A stretch of 22,324 nt of DNA from CAYPEL01 sp964409635 (GTDB lineage Bacteria; Pseudomonadota; Gammaproteobacteria; DSM-19610): assembly GCA_964409635.1 (NCBI GenBank), contig CAYPEL010000031.1, forward strand, positions 1 to 22,324, written 5' to 3'. Made by a program: the position numbers and the translations under genes. The number at the start of each line of letters is the position of its first letter. Position 1 is the first letter of the stretch. Positions 1 to 6,999 of the stretch are shown in pieces. Under the pieces are notes generated by a model. The model saw nothing but the letters and a program-made list of their open reading frames with translations. It did not search any database and was not told the origin of the DNA.

Positions 1-98
1 CCGCAGCTAACATTCAGAAAGCGATTGATGCCAGTGCTTGTGGGTTTAATCAGGTCTTAGATCTGGTGTATCCGATGGCTTGGGAAAACCCCCGCTGA
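1..98 (+). CDS. C-terminal end of an unrecognised protein (partial)
   Basis: The plus strand is open from the window edge in the frame starting at base 3 and ends with TGA at 96-98. It gives 31 residues ending in LDLVYPMAWENPR. The rest lies outside the window. I do not recognise the family; the tail has no signal, membrane segment or metal motif. It converges on the glycosylase gene that ends at 163. The 64-base gap between them has no convincing terminator hairpin. That this is a real gene rests only on the open frame and the ordinary protein-like composition, so confidence is modest. Confidence 0.45.
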   Translation, partial: AANIQKAIDASACGFNQVLDLVYPMAWENPR

Positions 99-162
99 CA
101 GATTGTTAATAGTCACAATGACAAATTACCCGAAATAACCAGGCTTCCCTAAATTGCATTGG

Positions 163-771
163 TTAATCCACTGCTGCCCAGCAGTACCAACTGGCAACTG
201 TACGATACGGCCGCCAGCGTTCAGCGAGTTGAATATACTCATCGGGATCAGCAGCCGCTGACACCCCATAGAGCTGCTGAATAGATTTTCGCAACGCCAG
301 ATCTCCAACCGGTAAAACGTCCAGCCGCCCCAGCGCAAACATCAAGAACATATCCGCTGTCCAGGGACCAATGCCCGGCAAAGCCATTAATGTATCCGCA
401 ATTTCAGTGTCATCCAGCTGCTGCAAATCATCCAGCGTTAGAACACCAGTTCTTACCTGTTTTGCCAGCTCACGGATATAACGGATTTTTGAACCGGATA
501 GCCCGCAGGCGCGTAAGGATTTTTCGCGAATGCCATGAAAATACTCCGCTTCAAAACAATCTGTATCGAGGTGATGTAATAACCTGTCTTCTATGGTCTT
601 CGCCGCCCGGACAGAAAGCTGCTGGTTAACGATGGCCCATACCAGGGTATGAAAAGGTGGTTTAGAGTTTGCTGCCAGTTTGCACGGGCCGTAGGTGTCG
701 ATCAGGCCATGCATTGTTGGGTCGGTATTTTTCAGAAAGTCTTCGGCTGCGCGGATCCGCGTTGTGGTCAC
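163..771 (-). CDS. DNA-3-methyladenine glycosylase (HhH-GPD, AlkA-like)
   Basis: Base-excision repair glycosylase expected to remove alkylated purines such as 3-methyladenine. The helix-hairpin-helix LPGIGPWTAD is at residues 131-140, followed by VLPVGD with the predicted catalytic Asp at 157. A typical substrate-pocket segment, VNQQLS, is near 48-53. The protein is 202 residues, normal for the short bacterial AlkA-like enzymes without the extra N-terminal domain of E. coli AlkA. I chose the GTG start at 771: it overlaps the stop of the upstream small gene as GTGA, has an AGGG ribosome site 8 bases upstream, and begins where homologues usually begin. The longer frame to 870 merely reads through that small gene. 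Last gene of the scpA-scpB-rluB run. Function is certain at family level; exact substrate is inferred. Confidence 0.88.
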   Translation of the reverse strand: MTTTRIRAAEDFLKNTDPTMHGLIDTYGPCKLAANSKPPFHTLVWAIVNQQLSVRAAKTIEDRLLHHLDTDCFEAEYFHGIREKSLRACGLSGSKIRYIRELAKQVRTGVLTLDDLQQLDDTEIADTLMALPGIGPWTADMFLMFALGRLDVLPVGDLALRKSIQQLYGVSAAADPDEYIQLAERWRPYRTVASWYCWAAVD

Positions 772-920
772 TGCTGCAACCCTACGGATATCACCGCATA
801 GGTTACAATCGACATGCCGGCAGCAGCGACCAATGCCGGGCGTTTCCAGCCGAATATTAGCAGCAGGCAAACGACCATCCAGCCCATGAATAAGGGCCAG
901 TATTGAACTTCATCACTCAT
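768..920 (-). CDS. Small two-helix membrane protein (50 aa), unrecognised
   Basis: An ATG at 920 opens a 50-residue frame ending with TGA at 770-768. The ATG overlaps the rluB stop as ATGA, and the TGA overlaps the GTG of the glycosylase as GTGA, so the gene sits seamlessly between two coupled genes. The protein starts MSDEVQYWPL. It has a hydrophobic stretch at about residues 8-25, a short basic turn (WKRP), and a second hydrophobic stretch at about 29-48 ending SVGLQQ. It looks like a small inner-membrane hairpin protein. No family, catalytic residue or lipobox is recognised. The double overlap and clean membrane pattern argue strongly for a real gene. Function is unknown; the operon suggests co-expression with rRNA modification and DNA repair, nothing more. 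Confidence 0.75.
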   Translation of the reverse strand: MSDEVQYWPLFMGWMVVCLLLIFGWKRPALVAAAGMSIVTYAVISVGLQQ

Positions 921-1720
921 ACGGATTTCCTGCGCTGCTTTGGCTTGAACGCCGCTTGTTTTTTTGGAATAAATATTTTACCGGCACGCAAACCTGCTGT
1001 GCGATACAGCGCAGACGCTTGCGGTTGATCCAGGTATTGCCATTTACCGGGGCGTAGTTTCTTTTCAAGGATGGTTGTACCATACCGCACCCGCACCAGA
1101 CGGCTAACCTGGATACCTTGTGATTGCCAGAGACGGCGTACTTCGCGGTTGCGGCCTTCCTGGATCACCACGTAGTACCAGTGATTGGCGCCACGCCCAC
1201 CCCCGTCCTGGATATCAGTAAACCTGGCCACACCATCGTCCAGATCCACACCATGCCGCAAGCGATCCAGAACATCGCCGCCAACCTCGCCAAGCACCCG
1301 CACAGCATATTCGCGATCCACAATGTTTGATGGATGCATTAAGCGATTGGCCAATTCACCATCCGTCGTGAAGAGTAATAAACCGGAACTGTTTATATCG
1401 AGGCGACCGATTCCGATCCAACGGCCGTGTGGTGCTGCAGGCAAACTATCGTATACCGTAGCACGCCCTTCCGGGTCATCGCGCGAACAGATTTCCCCCT
1501 CCGGTTTATGATAAGCCAGAACAGCATGCTTATGCTGGGTGGTGCTTTGCCTGACCGCTTTACCATCGATCTGAATGCGCTCTTTACCGGTCACTTTCTG
1601 CCCCAACTCGGCTCGCGTTCCGTCAACGGCGATACGGCCTTCCTCAATCAGCTTTTCGAGTTGGCGGCGGGAACCGTAACCGGCATTGGCCAGAAATTTT
1701 TGCAAGCGTTGTTCGGAAAT
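917..1720 (-). CDS. rluB: 23S rRNA pseudouridine synthase RluB
   Basis: Converts a uridine of 23S rRNA (U2605 in E. coli) to pseudouridine. An N-terminal S4 RNA-binding domain (RLQKFLANAGYGSRR onwards) precedes the RsuA-type catalytic domain with GRLDINSSGLLL; its Asp, residue 108, is the catalytic one. The tail is basic (KPKQRRKSV), as usual. The first standard start codon is TTG at 1705, but it cuts the beginning of the S4 domain and has no ribosome site. Five codons upstream, ATT at 1720 gives (M)SEQRLQKFL, which aligns with the usual RluB beginning, and GGGG lies 7 bases before it. The frame has a stop further upstream and no ATG or GTG, so I annotate ATT as the start. Follows scpB by 19 bases; its stop overlaps the 50-residue gene. 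Confidence 0.9.
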   Translation of the reverse strand: MSEQRLQKFLANAGYGSRRQLEKLIEEGRIAVDGTRAELGQKVTGKERIQIDGKAVRQSTTQHKHAVLAYHKPEGEICSRDDPEGRATVYDSLPAAPHGRWIGIGRLDINSSGLLLFTTDGELANRLMHPSNIVDREYAVRVLGEVGGDVLDRLRHGVDLDDGVARFTDIQDGGGRGANHWYYVVIQEGRNREVRRLWQSQGIQVSRLVRVRYGTTILEKKLRPGKWQYLDQPQASALYRTAGLRAGKIFIPKKQAAFKPKQRRKSV

Positions 1721-1739
1721 GGGACTGCCCCGGGAGTTA

Positions 1740-2429
1740 TCAGTGAAGGACTTCGGGATTATCCGGTGGATCTACTTCGGGTTTAGCGGCGGCAGTTGCA
1801 TCACCTTCTTCAACTGAACCAGCATCGTCATTAGCCGCTTCGGCTTGGTCTTCCCCGGCAACAGGTAACACGAGTTCAAGTTCAGCACCGAGTGTATCAA
1901 GGTCTTTTAATTCCATTAAGCTTGGCAATTCATCTAAACTTTTAAGATTGAAATAATCCAGGAACTGCCGCGTGGTTCCAAACATTGACGGTTTGCCGGG
2001 TACATCTCGGTGGCCGACAATACGCACCCATTCGCGTTCCTGCAGCGTTTTCATGATGGAGCTGCTAACACTCACGCCACGAATATCTTCAATTTCACCG
2101 CGCGTAATCGGTTGCCGGTAAGCGACCAGGGCGAGCGTTTCCAGCAAGGCGCGCGAATAGCGTGTGGGCTTCTCTTCTATTAACCTGGATACCCAGGGTT
2201 CCATATCCTGTTTAACCTGGATACGGTAACCACTGGCAATCCTGACCAATTCGATGCCCCGCTCCTGATACTCTTCCTGCAAGGTTTCAATTGTCTGACG
2301 TGCAACCTCGCGGGACGGCTTTTCGTCATCCCTGAAAACGGCGAGCACTTGATCCACGGTTAAGGGTTTACCCGCAGCCATTAATACCGCTTCGATAATA
2401 TCTTTGGTGGCTGGTTTATATAGAGTCAT
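1740..2429 (-). CDS. scpB: Segregation and condensation protein ScpB
   Basis: Subunit of the SMC-ScpA-ScpB condensin that compacts and segregates chromosomes. The 229-residue protein has the tandem winged-helix core (residues about 5-170). It includes the conserved ALLETLALVAYRQPITR segment near 92-109 and the EIEDIRGVS and MFGTTRQFLDYF blocks. The last 50 residues are acidic, low-complexity and probably disordered, as in many gammaproteobacterial ScpB. The ATG at 2429 overlaps the scpA stop as ATGA, the usual arrangement, consistent with coupled synthesis of partners. No smc gene is in the window. ScpAB in gammaproteobacteria often coexists with MukBEF or SMC elsewhere. Confidence 0.95.
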   Translation of the reverse strand: MTLYKPATKDIIEAVLMAAGKPLTVDQVLAVFRDDEKPSREVARQTIETLQEEYQERGIELVRIASGYRIQVKQDMEPWVSRLIEEKPTRYSRALLETLALVAYRQPITRGEIEDIRGVSVSSSIMKTLQEREWVRIVGHRDVPGKPSMFGTTRQFLDYFNLKSLDELPSLMELKDLDTLGAELELVLPVAGEDQAEAANDDAGSVEEGDATAAAKPEVDPPDNPEVLH

Positions 2430-3289
2430 TTGGCTTCGGCCATCTCTTCTGCAGTTTGCGGTTCCTCTTGCAGCGCATCACCTACTGCCTTGACGTAAAT
2501 AGGCGCAAATGGCTCGGACTGTACAAGCTCTATTAAAGATTCTTTGATCAACTCAAGTACGGCAAGCAGGCTGACAACGACACCCCTACGCCCTTCTCCA
2601 GGATTAAAGAGCTTATCAAACGCTGTGAATTCACCCGTGGTAACACGCGACAGAACAATTGACATACGTTCGCGGACAGATAACGGCTCCATCTGGATAT
2701 GGTGGTGAGAAAACATTGAGGCCCGGGTCATTACCTCCTTTGCTGCCATGAGGATTTCCTGCAGGGAAATCTCCGGTGGCGTTTCCACTACCTGCCTTTC
2801 CGGCGCCTCAAGTTGCAGTGGAAAGATATCGCGTCCGACTCGAGGTAGTTCGTCAATATCTATAGCGGCTTTCTTGAAACGCTCGTATTCCTGTAAGCGG
2901 CGTATCAGTTCTGCACGCGGATCATCTTCATCGTTCTCTTCAACCGGGCGCGGTAATAGCATGCGCGATTTTATTTCCGCCAGCATGGCCGCCATAACCA
3001 GATATTCAGCTGCCAGCTCCAGACGTATATCCTTCATGAGATCGATATATTCCATGTATTGCCTGGTGATTTCGGCTAGCGGTATATCCAGGATATCGAG
3101 GTTTTGGCGCTTGATCAGGTACAACAATAAATCGAGCGGGCCCTCAAAGGCCTCGAGGAAAACCTCCAGCGCGTCGGGGGGTATATAGAGATCCTGTGGG
3201 AGCGCGGTGACGGCTTCGCCTTGTACATAGGCAAAAGGCATTTCGCTTTGTTTAGGTGCCTGGGGTTGTTCTGAAGGCTGGTCGGTCAT
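2426..3289 (-). CDS. scpA: Segregation and condensation protein ScpA (kleisin)
   Basis: Kleisin subunit bridging the SMC heads and binding ScpB. The N-terminal helical domain is clear: LEAFEGPLDLLLYLIKRQNLDI, then the LAAEYLVMAAMLAEIKSRMLLP helix. A charged linker follows, then a C-terminal winged helix (about residues 215-270) with VVVSLLAVLELIKE. From ATG 3289 the protein is 287 residues. The open frame extends to a GTG at 3394, but the added 35 residues come from the hairpin-rich spacer and do not look conserved. A second internal ATG (MPFAYVQGEAV) is also possible, because many homologues begin near there. Neither start has a strong ribosome site. First gene of the scpAB-rluB group after the spacer downstream of trpS. 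Confidence 0.93.
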   Translation of the reverse strand: MTDQPSEQPQAPKQSEMPFAYVQGEAVTALPQDLYIPPDALEVFLEAFEGPLDLLLYLIKRQNLDILDIPLAEITRQYMEYIDLMKDIRLELAAEYLVMAAMLAEIKSRMLLPRPVEENDEDDPRAELIRRLQEYERFKKAAIDIDELPRVGRDIFPLQLEAPERQVVETPPEISLQEILMAAKEVMTRASMFSHHHIQMEPLSVRERMSIVLSRVTTGEFTAFDKLFNPGEGRRGVVVSLLAVLELIKESLIELVQSEPFAPIYVKAVGDALQEEPQTAEEMAEAK

Positions 3290-3347
3290 GTTGGTGAATT
3301 GTATGTTAGTTGGTGTTGGTTGGAAACAAATAATGTAAATGTACAAA

Positions 3348-3399
3348 GGTGTGTGGTTACCCACCATTAAGCTACTGTATTTGGCGGGTTTCACCCACC
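3348..3399. repeat. Two tandem GGTGGGT-type hairpins in the trpS-scpA spacer
   Basis: On the minus strand GGTGGGT-GAA-ACCCGCC (3399-3383) is followed by GGTGGGT-AACC-ACACACC (3365-3348). These are two similar 7-base stems with loops of 3 and 4 bases; the second has one mismatch. They lie just upstream of scpA in the 196-base spacer 3290-3485, which has no credible gene. The motif resembles GGTGGG intergenic repeats I recall from several bacterial groups, but I cannot confirm that. It may be a degenerate repeat copy or a leader structure affecting scpA expression. Confidence 0.4.
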
Positions 3400-3451
3400 C
3401 TATGGGAGAGGGGTGGATTTGTCTCCTTTACACTATAGAATTCCTAGCCAA

Positions 3452-3471
3452 AACCATTATAAACAATGGTT
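3452..3471 (-). terminator. Weak hairpin downstream of trpS
   Basis: AACCATT and AATGGTT form a 7-base stem with a 6-base loop 15 bases after the trpS stop. On the minus strand it is followed by only four Ts, two of them within the stem. It is AT-rich and weak, so it may cause partial termination between trpS and scpA, or be incidental. The rest of spacer 3290-3485 holds the GGTGGGT hairpins and no promoter I would defend. Confidence 0.35.
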
Positions 3472-3485
3472 AGAGTCTATTTTTC

Positions 3486-4694
3486 CTAATAATTTAAACC
3501 AATTACATCACGAACTTCATCAAGTGTCTGATTGGCTGTTTCACGCGCCGCCTCCGCACCTTCCTGTAAAATCGTCCTGACAAGCTGAGTATCCTGCTCC
3601 AGTTCGGCAGTCCGTTCCTGGATCGGCGCCAATTCATTCAATACGGCATCAATCAACGGCTGCTTACATTCCAGACAACCAATACCCGCCGTTGTGCAAC
3701 CTTCGCGCACCCAGTTGCGGCGGTTCTCATCAGAATACACTTCATGGAGTAGGAACACCGGACATTTGTCCGGATCGCCGGGATCGGTTCTACGCACGCG
3801 TGCCGGATCAGTCGGCATCGTTTTAAGTTTCTGTTCGATTTGTTCCGGCTTGTCACGAAGAGAAATCGTGTTGTTATACGACTTGGACATTTTCTGACCG
3901 TCCAGTCCCGGCATTTTAGGTGCCGGCGTTAGCAAGGCTTGCGGTTCAGGCAATATAATCCGGCCACTACCCTCCAGGTATCCGTATAGCCGTTCACGAT
4001 CCGCCATCGTTAGATTCGCTTGCCCATCGAGCAGGGCGCGGCCAATTTCCAGCGCTTCGGCATCACCCTTTTCCTGATACCGCTTGCGCAGTTCACGATA
4101 CATTTTGGCGTTTTTCTTACCCATCTTTTTAGCCGCCGCTTCGGCATGCTCTGCAAATCCCGGCTCACGACCGTACAGGTGGTTAAAACGGCGGGCAATT
4201 TCGCGCGATAACTCAACGTGCGCCACCTGGTCTTCACCGACCGGCACCTGCCCTGCCCTGTAGATCAGGATGTCAGCCGTCTGTAATAGCGGGTAACCGA
4301 GAAAACCGTAAGTCGCCAGATCTTTCTCACGCAGTTTTTCCTGCTGATCCTTGAAGCTGGGCACGCGTTCAAGCCAGCCTAGCGGGGTTAACATGGATAA
4401 CAGCAAATGCAACTCAGCGTGTTGCGGCACATCAGACTGGACAAATATTTTTGCATTCGCGGGATTCACGCCAACCGCCAGCCAGTCAATCACCATGTCG
4501 ATGACACTGTCACTGATAACCTGCGGATCTTCATAATGCGTAGTCAACGCGTGCCAGTCGGCGACAAAGAAGTAGCAATCGTATTCGTGCTGTAACTGCA
4601 CCCAGTTTTTTAATACACCGTGATAATGACCCAGGTGCAAACGCCCGGTCGGACGCATACCAGATAAAACACGGTTTTTAGCATCACTGCTCAA
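3486..4694 (-). CDS. trpS: Tryptophanyl-tRNA synthetase, iron-sulfur type
   Basis: Charges tRNA-Trp with tryptophan in the cytoplasm; class I synthetase. The ATP-site motifs are TGRLHLGH (HIGH equivalent, residues 16-23) and KMSKS at 268-272. At 402 residues it is longer than E. coli TrpRS (334). A lysine-rich insertion occupies about 180-250, and a cysteine set C311, C333, C340, C343 has spacing C-x21-C-x6-C-x2-C. Thermotoga TrpRS binds a 4Fe-4S cluster through C-x22-C-x6-C-x2-C near the anticodon-binding region, so a cluster is likely here by analogy. The start is TTG at 4694, with GGGGAG 8 bases upstream inside the end of the M50 protease gene, 4 bases after that gene's stop. The next in-frame ATG would remove part of the nucleotide-binding region. 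Confidence 0.95.
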   Translation of the reverse strand: MSSDAKNRVLSGMRPTGRLHLGHYHGVLKNWVQLQHEYDCYFFVADWHALTTHYEDPQVISDSVIDMVIDWLAVGVNPANAKIFVQSDVPQHAELHLLLSMLTPLGWLERVPSFKDQQEKLREKDLATYGFLGYPLLQTADILIYRAGQVPVGEDQVAHVELSREIARRFNHLYGREPGFAEHAEAAAKKMGKKNAKMYRELRKRYQEKGDAEALEIGRALLDGQANLTMADRERLYGYLEGSGRIILPEPQALLTPAPKMPGLDGQKMSKSYNNTISLRDKPEQIEQKLKTMPTDPARVRRTDPGDPDKCPVFLLHEVYSDENRRNWVREGCTTAGIGCLECKQPLIDAVLNELAPIQERTAELEQDTQLVRTILQEGAEAARETANQTLDEVRDVIGLNY

Positions 4695-4698
4695 GCTG

Positions 4699-5397
4699 TC
4701 AACTCCCCATCAATGACATGAGTATTCTTTGATAATCATGCGCGGGCATACCCGCTATAGATGCCATCGTCTTGGTAACGAAATTTACAAACGGCCACAT
4801 GATTTTACCCAACACCCCACTCATTAATAATGCGATTAATATCCATATACCGTACGGCTCAATACGGCTGAAAACAAGCGCCGCCTTGCCGGGCAGTAAT
4901 CCTGTCATGACCCGGCCACCATCCAGTGGTGGCAGCGGCAACAGGTTCAGTACCATCAAAATCGTATTGATAAAAATACCCGCAACGCCCATGAACAACA
5001 AAGGCAACGAAAGCCAGCTATCTGCACCCGCCATTAAGGCAACACGAACCAGCATCGCCCAGCCTATTGCCATCAGTAAATTGGAAAGGGGGCCTGCGGC
5101 TGCCACCCAGACCATATCGAGTTTCGGGCTACGTAAGTTTCGCCAGTTAACCGGTACCGGCTTCGCCCAGCCGAATACAAAACCGCCTGGCATCAACAAC
5201 ATTAGTCCGGGCACAAGTATGGTGCCGACGGGGTCAATGTGTTTTATCGGATTGAGTGTCAACCGGCCGAGCATTTTTGCGGTTTTATCTCCAAAATGAC
5301 TGGCGATCCAGCCATGCGCTGTTTCATGTACGGTGATCGCAAGCAGAACCGGTAGTATCCAGGCGGAGATTTTTTGAGCCAATGAGATTTCTAACAT
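4699..5397 (-). CDS. M50 family membrane metalloprotease (site-2 protease-like)
   Basis: Polytopic inner-membrane zinc metalloprotease of the short site-2 protease group. HETAH at residues 24-28 supplies two zinc ligands and the catalytic Glu. NLLPLPPLDGG, with Asp159 as third ligand, completes the site in a later membrane helix. Hydrophobic segments lie at about 10-25, 55-75, 98-122, 130-152 and 182-205. At 232 residues it has no PDZ domain, unlike RseP, so it belongs to the compact family whose substrates are mostly unknown. It sits between yciO and trpS, a linkage seen in other gammaproteobacteria as far as I recall. It starts 33 bases after the yciO stop, and its own end carries the ribosome site for trpS. 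No substrate can be named from context. Confidence 0.9.
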   Translation of the reverse strand: MLEISLAQKISAWILPVLLAITVHETAHGWIASHFGDKTAKMLGRLTLNPIKHIDPVGTILVPGLMLLMPGGFVFGWAKPVPVNWRNLRSPKLDMVWVAAAGPLSNLLMAIGWAMLVRVALMAGADSWLSLPLLFMGVAGIFINTILMVLNLLPLPPLDGGRVMTGLLPGKAALVFSRIEPYGIWILIALLMSGVLGKIMWPFVNFVTKTMASIAGMPAHDYQRILMSLMGS

Positions 5398-5430
5398 GGT
5401 GTCATTATACCTTGAGCCAGTCTTTTATTG

Positions 5431-6051
5431 TCATGTCAAACCTTCTGTAGAACCCTTGCCCTGCCGAACCACCAGCGGCCCATCACCCACAAGATCTATA
5501 ATGGTGGTCGGTTCAATACCGCAATGTCCTCCGTCTATGACCAGATCAATCTGGTGTTCCAGCTTTTCTCGAATATCCACTGCATCCGTTTCCGGGTAAT
5601 CATGACCGGGTAATATCAGCGTCGATGTCATCAACGGCTCGCCCTGCGCTTCGGTGAGGGCAGCCGCGATTTTATGGCCTGGCACACGGATGCCGATCGT
5701 TTTTCGCTTCGGGTGCCGCAAGCGCTTAGGTACAGTATCGGTGGCGTGTAACAAAAAAGTATAAGGGCCAGGCGTGTGGGCTTTCAGCAGGCGATACACA
5801 CTGTTATCAACACGGGCATAACTGGAGATTTCGGATAAATCCCGGCAGATCAAAGTGAAGTTATGCTGTTTGTCTACCTCGCGAATGGTTCGTATCCGCT
5901 CAACCGCGGCCTTATCATCCAAGTGACAGGTCAACGCGTAGCAGGAATCTGTCGGCATCACAATGACGCCGCCACCGCGCATAATTTCCACCGCCTGCTG
6001 CACAAGACGGGGCTGCGGGTTATCCGGATGAATGTGGAAAAACTGGCTCAT
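5431..6051 (-). CDS. yciO: YciO, Sua5/YrdC-family protein
   Basis: A 206-residue single-domain YrdC-fold protein. MSQFFHIHPDNPQPRLVQQA, VIVMPTDSCYAL, HNFTLICRDLSE, KRKTIGIRVP and TTIIDL match the E. coli YciO pattern closely from memory. YrdC/Sua5 relatives make threonylcarbamoyl-AMP for tRNA t6A. YciO is a paralogue whose physiological role is less certain, so TsaC activity should not be assumed. The KxR and ATP-binding surfaces of the fold appear present (KRKTIG). The start ATG overlaps the rnm stop as ATGA, which supports the paired rnm-yciO operon known from enterobacteria. Confidence 0.93.
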   Translation of the reverse strand: MSQFFHIHPDNPQPRLVQQAVEIMRGGGVIVMPTDSCYALTCHLDDKAAVERIRTIREVDKQHNFTLICRDLSEISSYARVDNSVYRLLKAHTPGPYTFLLHATDTVPKRLRHPKRKTIGIRVPGHKIAAALTEAQGEPLMTSTLILPGHDYPETDAVDIREKLEHQIDLVIDGGHCGIEPTTIIDLVGDGPLVVRQGKGSTEGLT

Positions 6052-6905
6052 AGTGGTGCAGGTGTCTGCCGCCAGACAGCATCTTTCCAGATCGGCTTGC
6101 AGCTATCTGGTAACGCCCTTAACCGGCCTAGTTCAACCCAGGGTTTTTCCGGGCCATGATAATCCGAGCCTTGCGAAGCCAGTAAATTATGTTCCCGGCA
6201 TAGCGCCGCCATATGGCGAATTTCGTCCGGTGAATGGCTGCCGGATACCACTTCCATACCCTGTCCGCCCGCCGCTTTAAATTCTGTTAACAGTTCACGC
6301 AATTTTGTGCGCGTTAAGCGATACCGGGCCGGGTGCGCGATCACGGCCACACCACCAGCCTGGCGGATCCAGTTCACGGCATCCGCCAGCGTGGCCCAGC
6401 AGCCATTGACATAGCCAGGTTTGCCCGGCACCAGAAAACGTTTAAAGACATCACCTATCGATGCGGCATGGCCTTTTTCAACGAGAAAGCGGGCAAAATG
6501 AGTGCGGCTGACAATGTGGCCTTTGGTGTAGTGTTTCGCGCCCTGCAGTGCATCCGGGATACCCTTCTTATCCAGCTTTTTAGCAATTTCTTCAGCACGC
6601 CAGTCGCGAAATTTTTGTAAGGTCTTCAGGTTGTCGGCCAGCACCGGATTGTGTCTATCAATACCCAGCCCCAGCATATGAATGGTTCGTTTACGCCAGG
6701 TGACCGAAATCTCAACGCCAGGAACAATAAGAATGCCTTGCCGGCTACCCGCTTCCTGCGCCTCCGCAAGCCCATCCAGGGTATCGTGATCCGTTAGACC
6801 TAATACATCGACACCGATGGCGGCTGCACGCTCTACCAGTTCAGTTGGCGAAAGGGTGCCATCAGATGCGGTAGAGTGACTGTGCAAATCGTATAGAGTG
6901 GACAT
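6048..6905 (-). CDS. rnm: RNase AM (YciV/TrpH), PHP-domain 5'-3' exonuclease
   Basis: PHP-fold metal-dependent phosphoesterase. The E. coli homologue (YciV, RNase AM) trims 5' ends of rRNAs and also acts on 3',5'-bisnucleotides. The metal-binding residues are visible: DLHSHS with H8 and H10, TDHD at 38-41, GVEIS with E65, AHPAR with H191, and GSDYH with D248 and H250. From ATG 6905 the protein is 285 residues, normal for the family, and MSTLYDLHSH is the expected beginning. The frame extends 21 codons further, but that tail is not conserved-looking, and the AGGCGGG ribosome site sits right before ATG 6905. It heads the minus-strand operon and diverges from the gene at 7000. Confidence 0.93.
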   Translation of the reverse strand: MSTLYDLHSHSTASDGTLSPTELVERAAAIGVDVLGLTDHDTLDGLAEAQEAGSRQGILIVPGVEISVTWRKRTIHMLGLGIDRHNPVLADNLKTLQKFRDWRAEEIAKKLDKKGIPDALQGAKHYTKGHIVSRTHFARFLVEKGHAASIGDVFKRFLVPGKPGYVNGCWATLADAVNWIRQAGGVAVIAHPARYRLTRTKLRELLTEFKAAGGQGMEVVSGSHSPDEIRHMAALCREHNLLASQGSDYHGPEKPWVELGRLRALPDSCKPIWKDAVWRQTPAPL

Positions 6906-6999
6906 CCCGCCTATTCTACTCGACCCGGCTTCGCGCTGCTGCCTTATCCTGAATGAATCAGGTATCATGGCGCGTTAAATTGTTCACTTCCCAATCCGT

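Noticed and set aside
2748..3188. A serine- and arginine-rich 146-residue plus-strand frame
   Set aside because: It is the complement of scpA; the Ser/Arg richness is a typical artefact of reading the opposite strand.
3290..3394. A 35-residue N-terminal extension of ScpA from GTG 3394
   Set aside because: The extension is encoded by the hairpin-rich spacer and is unlike ScpA starts in other species.
4772..5299. A 175-residue frame on the plus strand
   Set aside because: Antisense to the M50 protease, whose catalytic motifs are intact; the composition is that of a reverse-frame shadow.
6906..6968. A 21-residue N-terminal extension of RNase AM
   Set aside because: PHP proteins of this family begin a few residues before the DLHSH motif, and the ribosome site is directly before ATG 6905.
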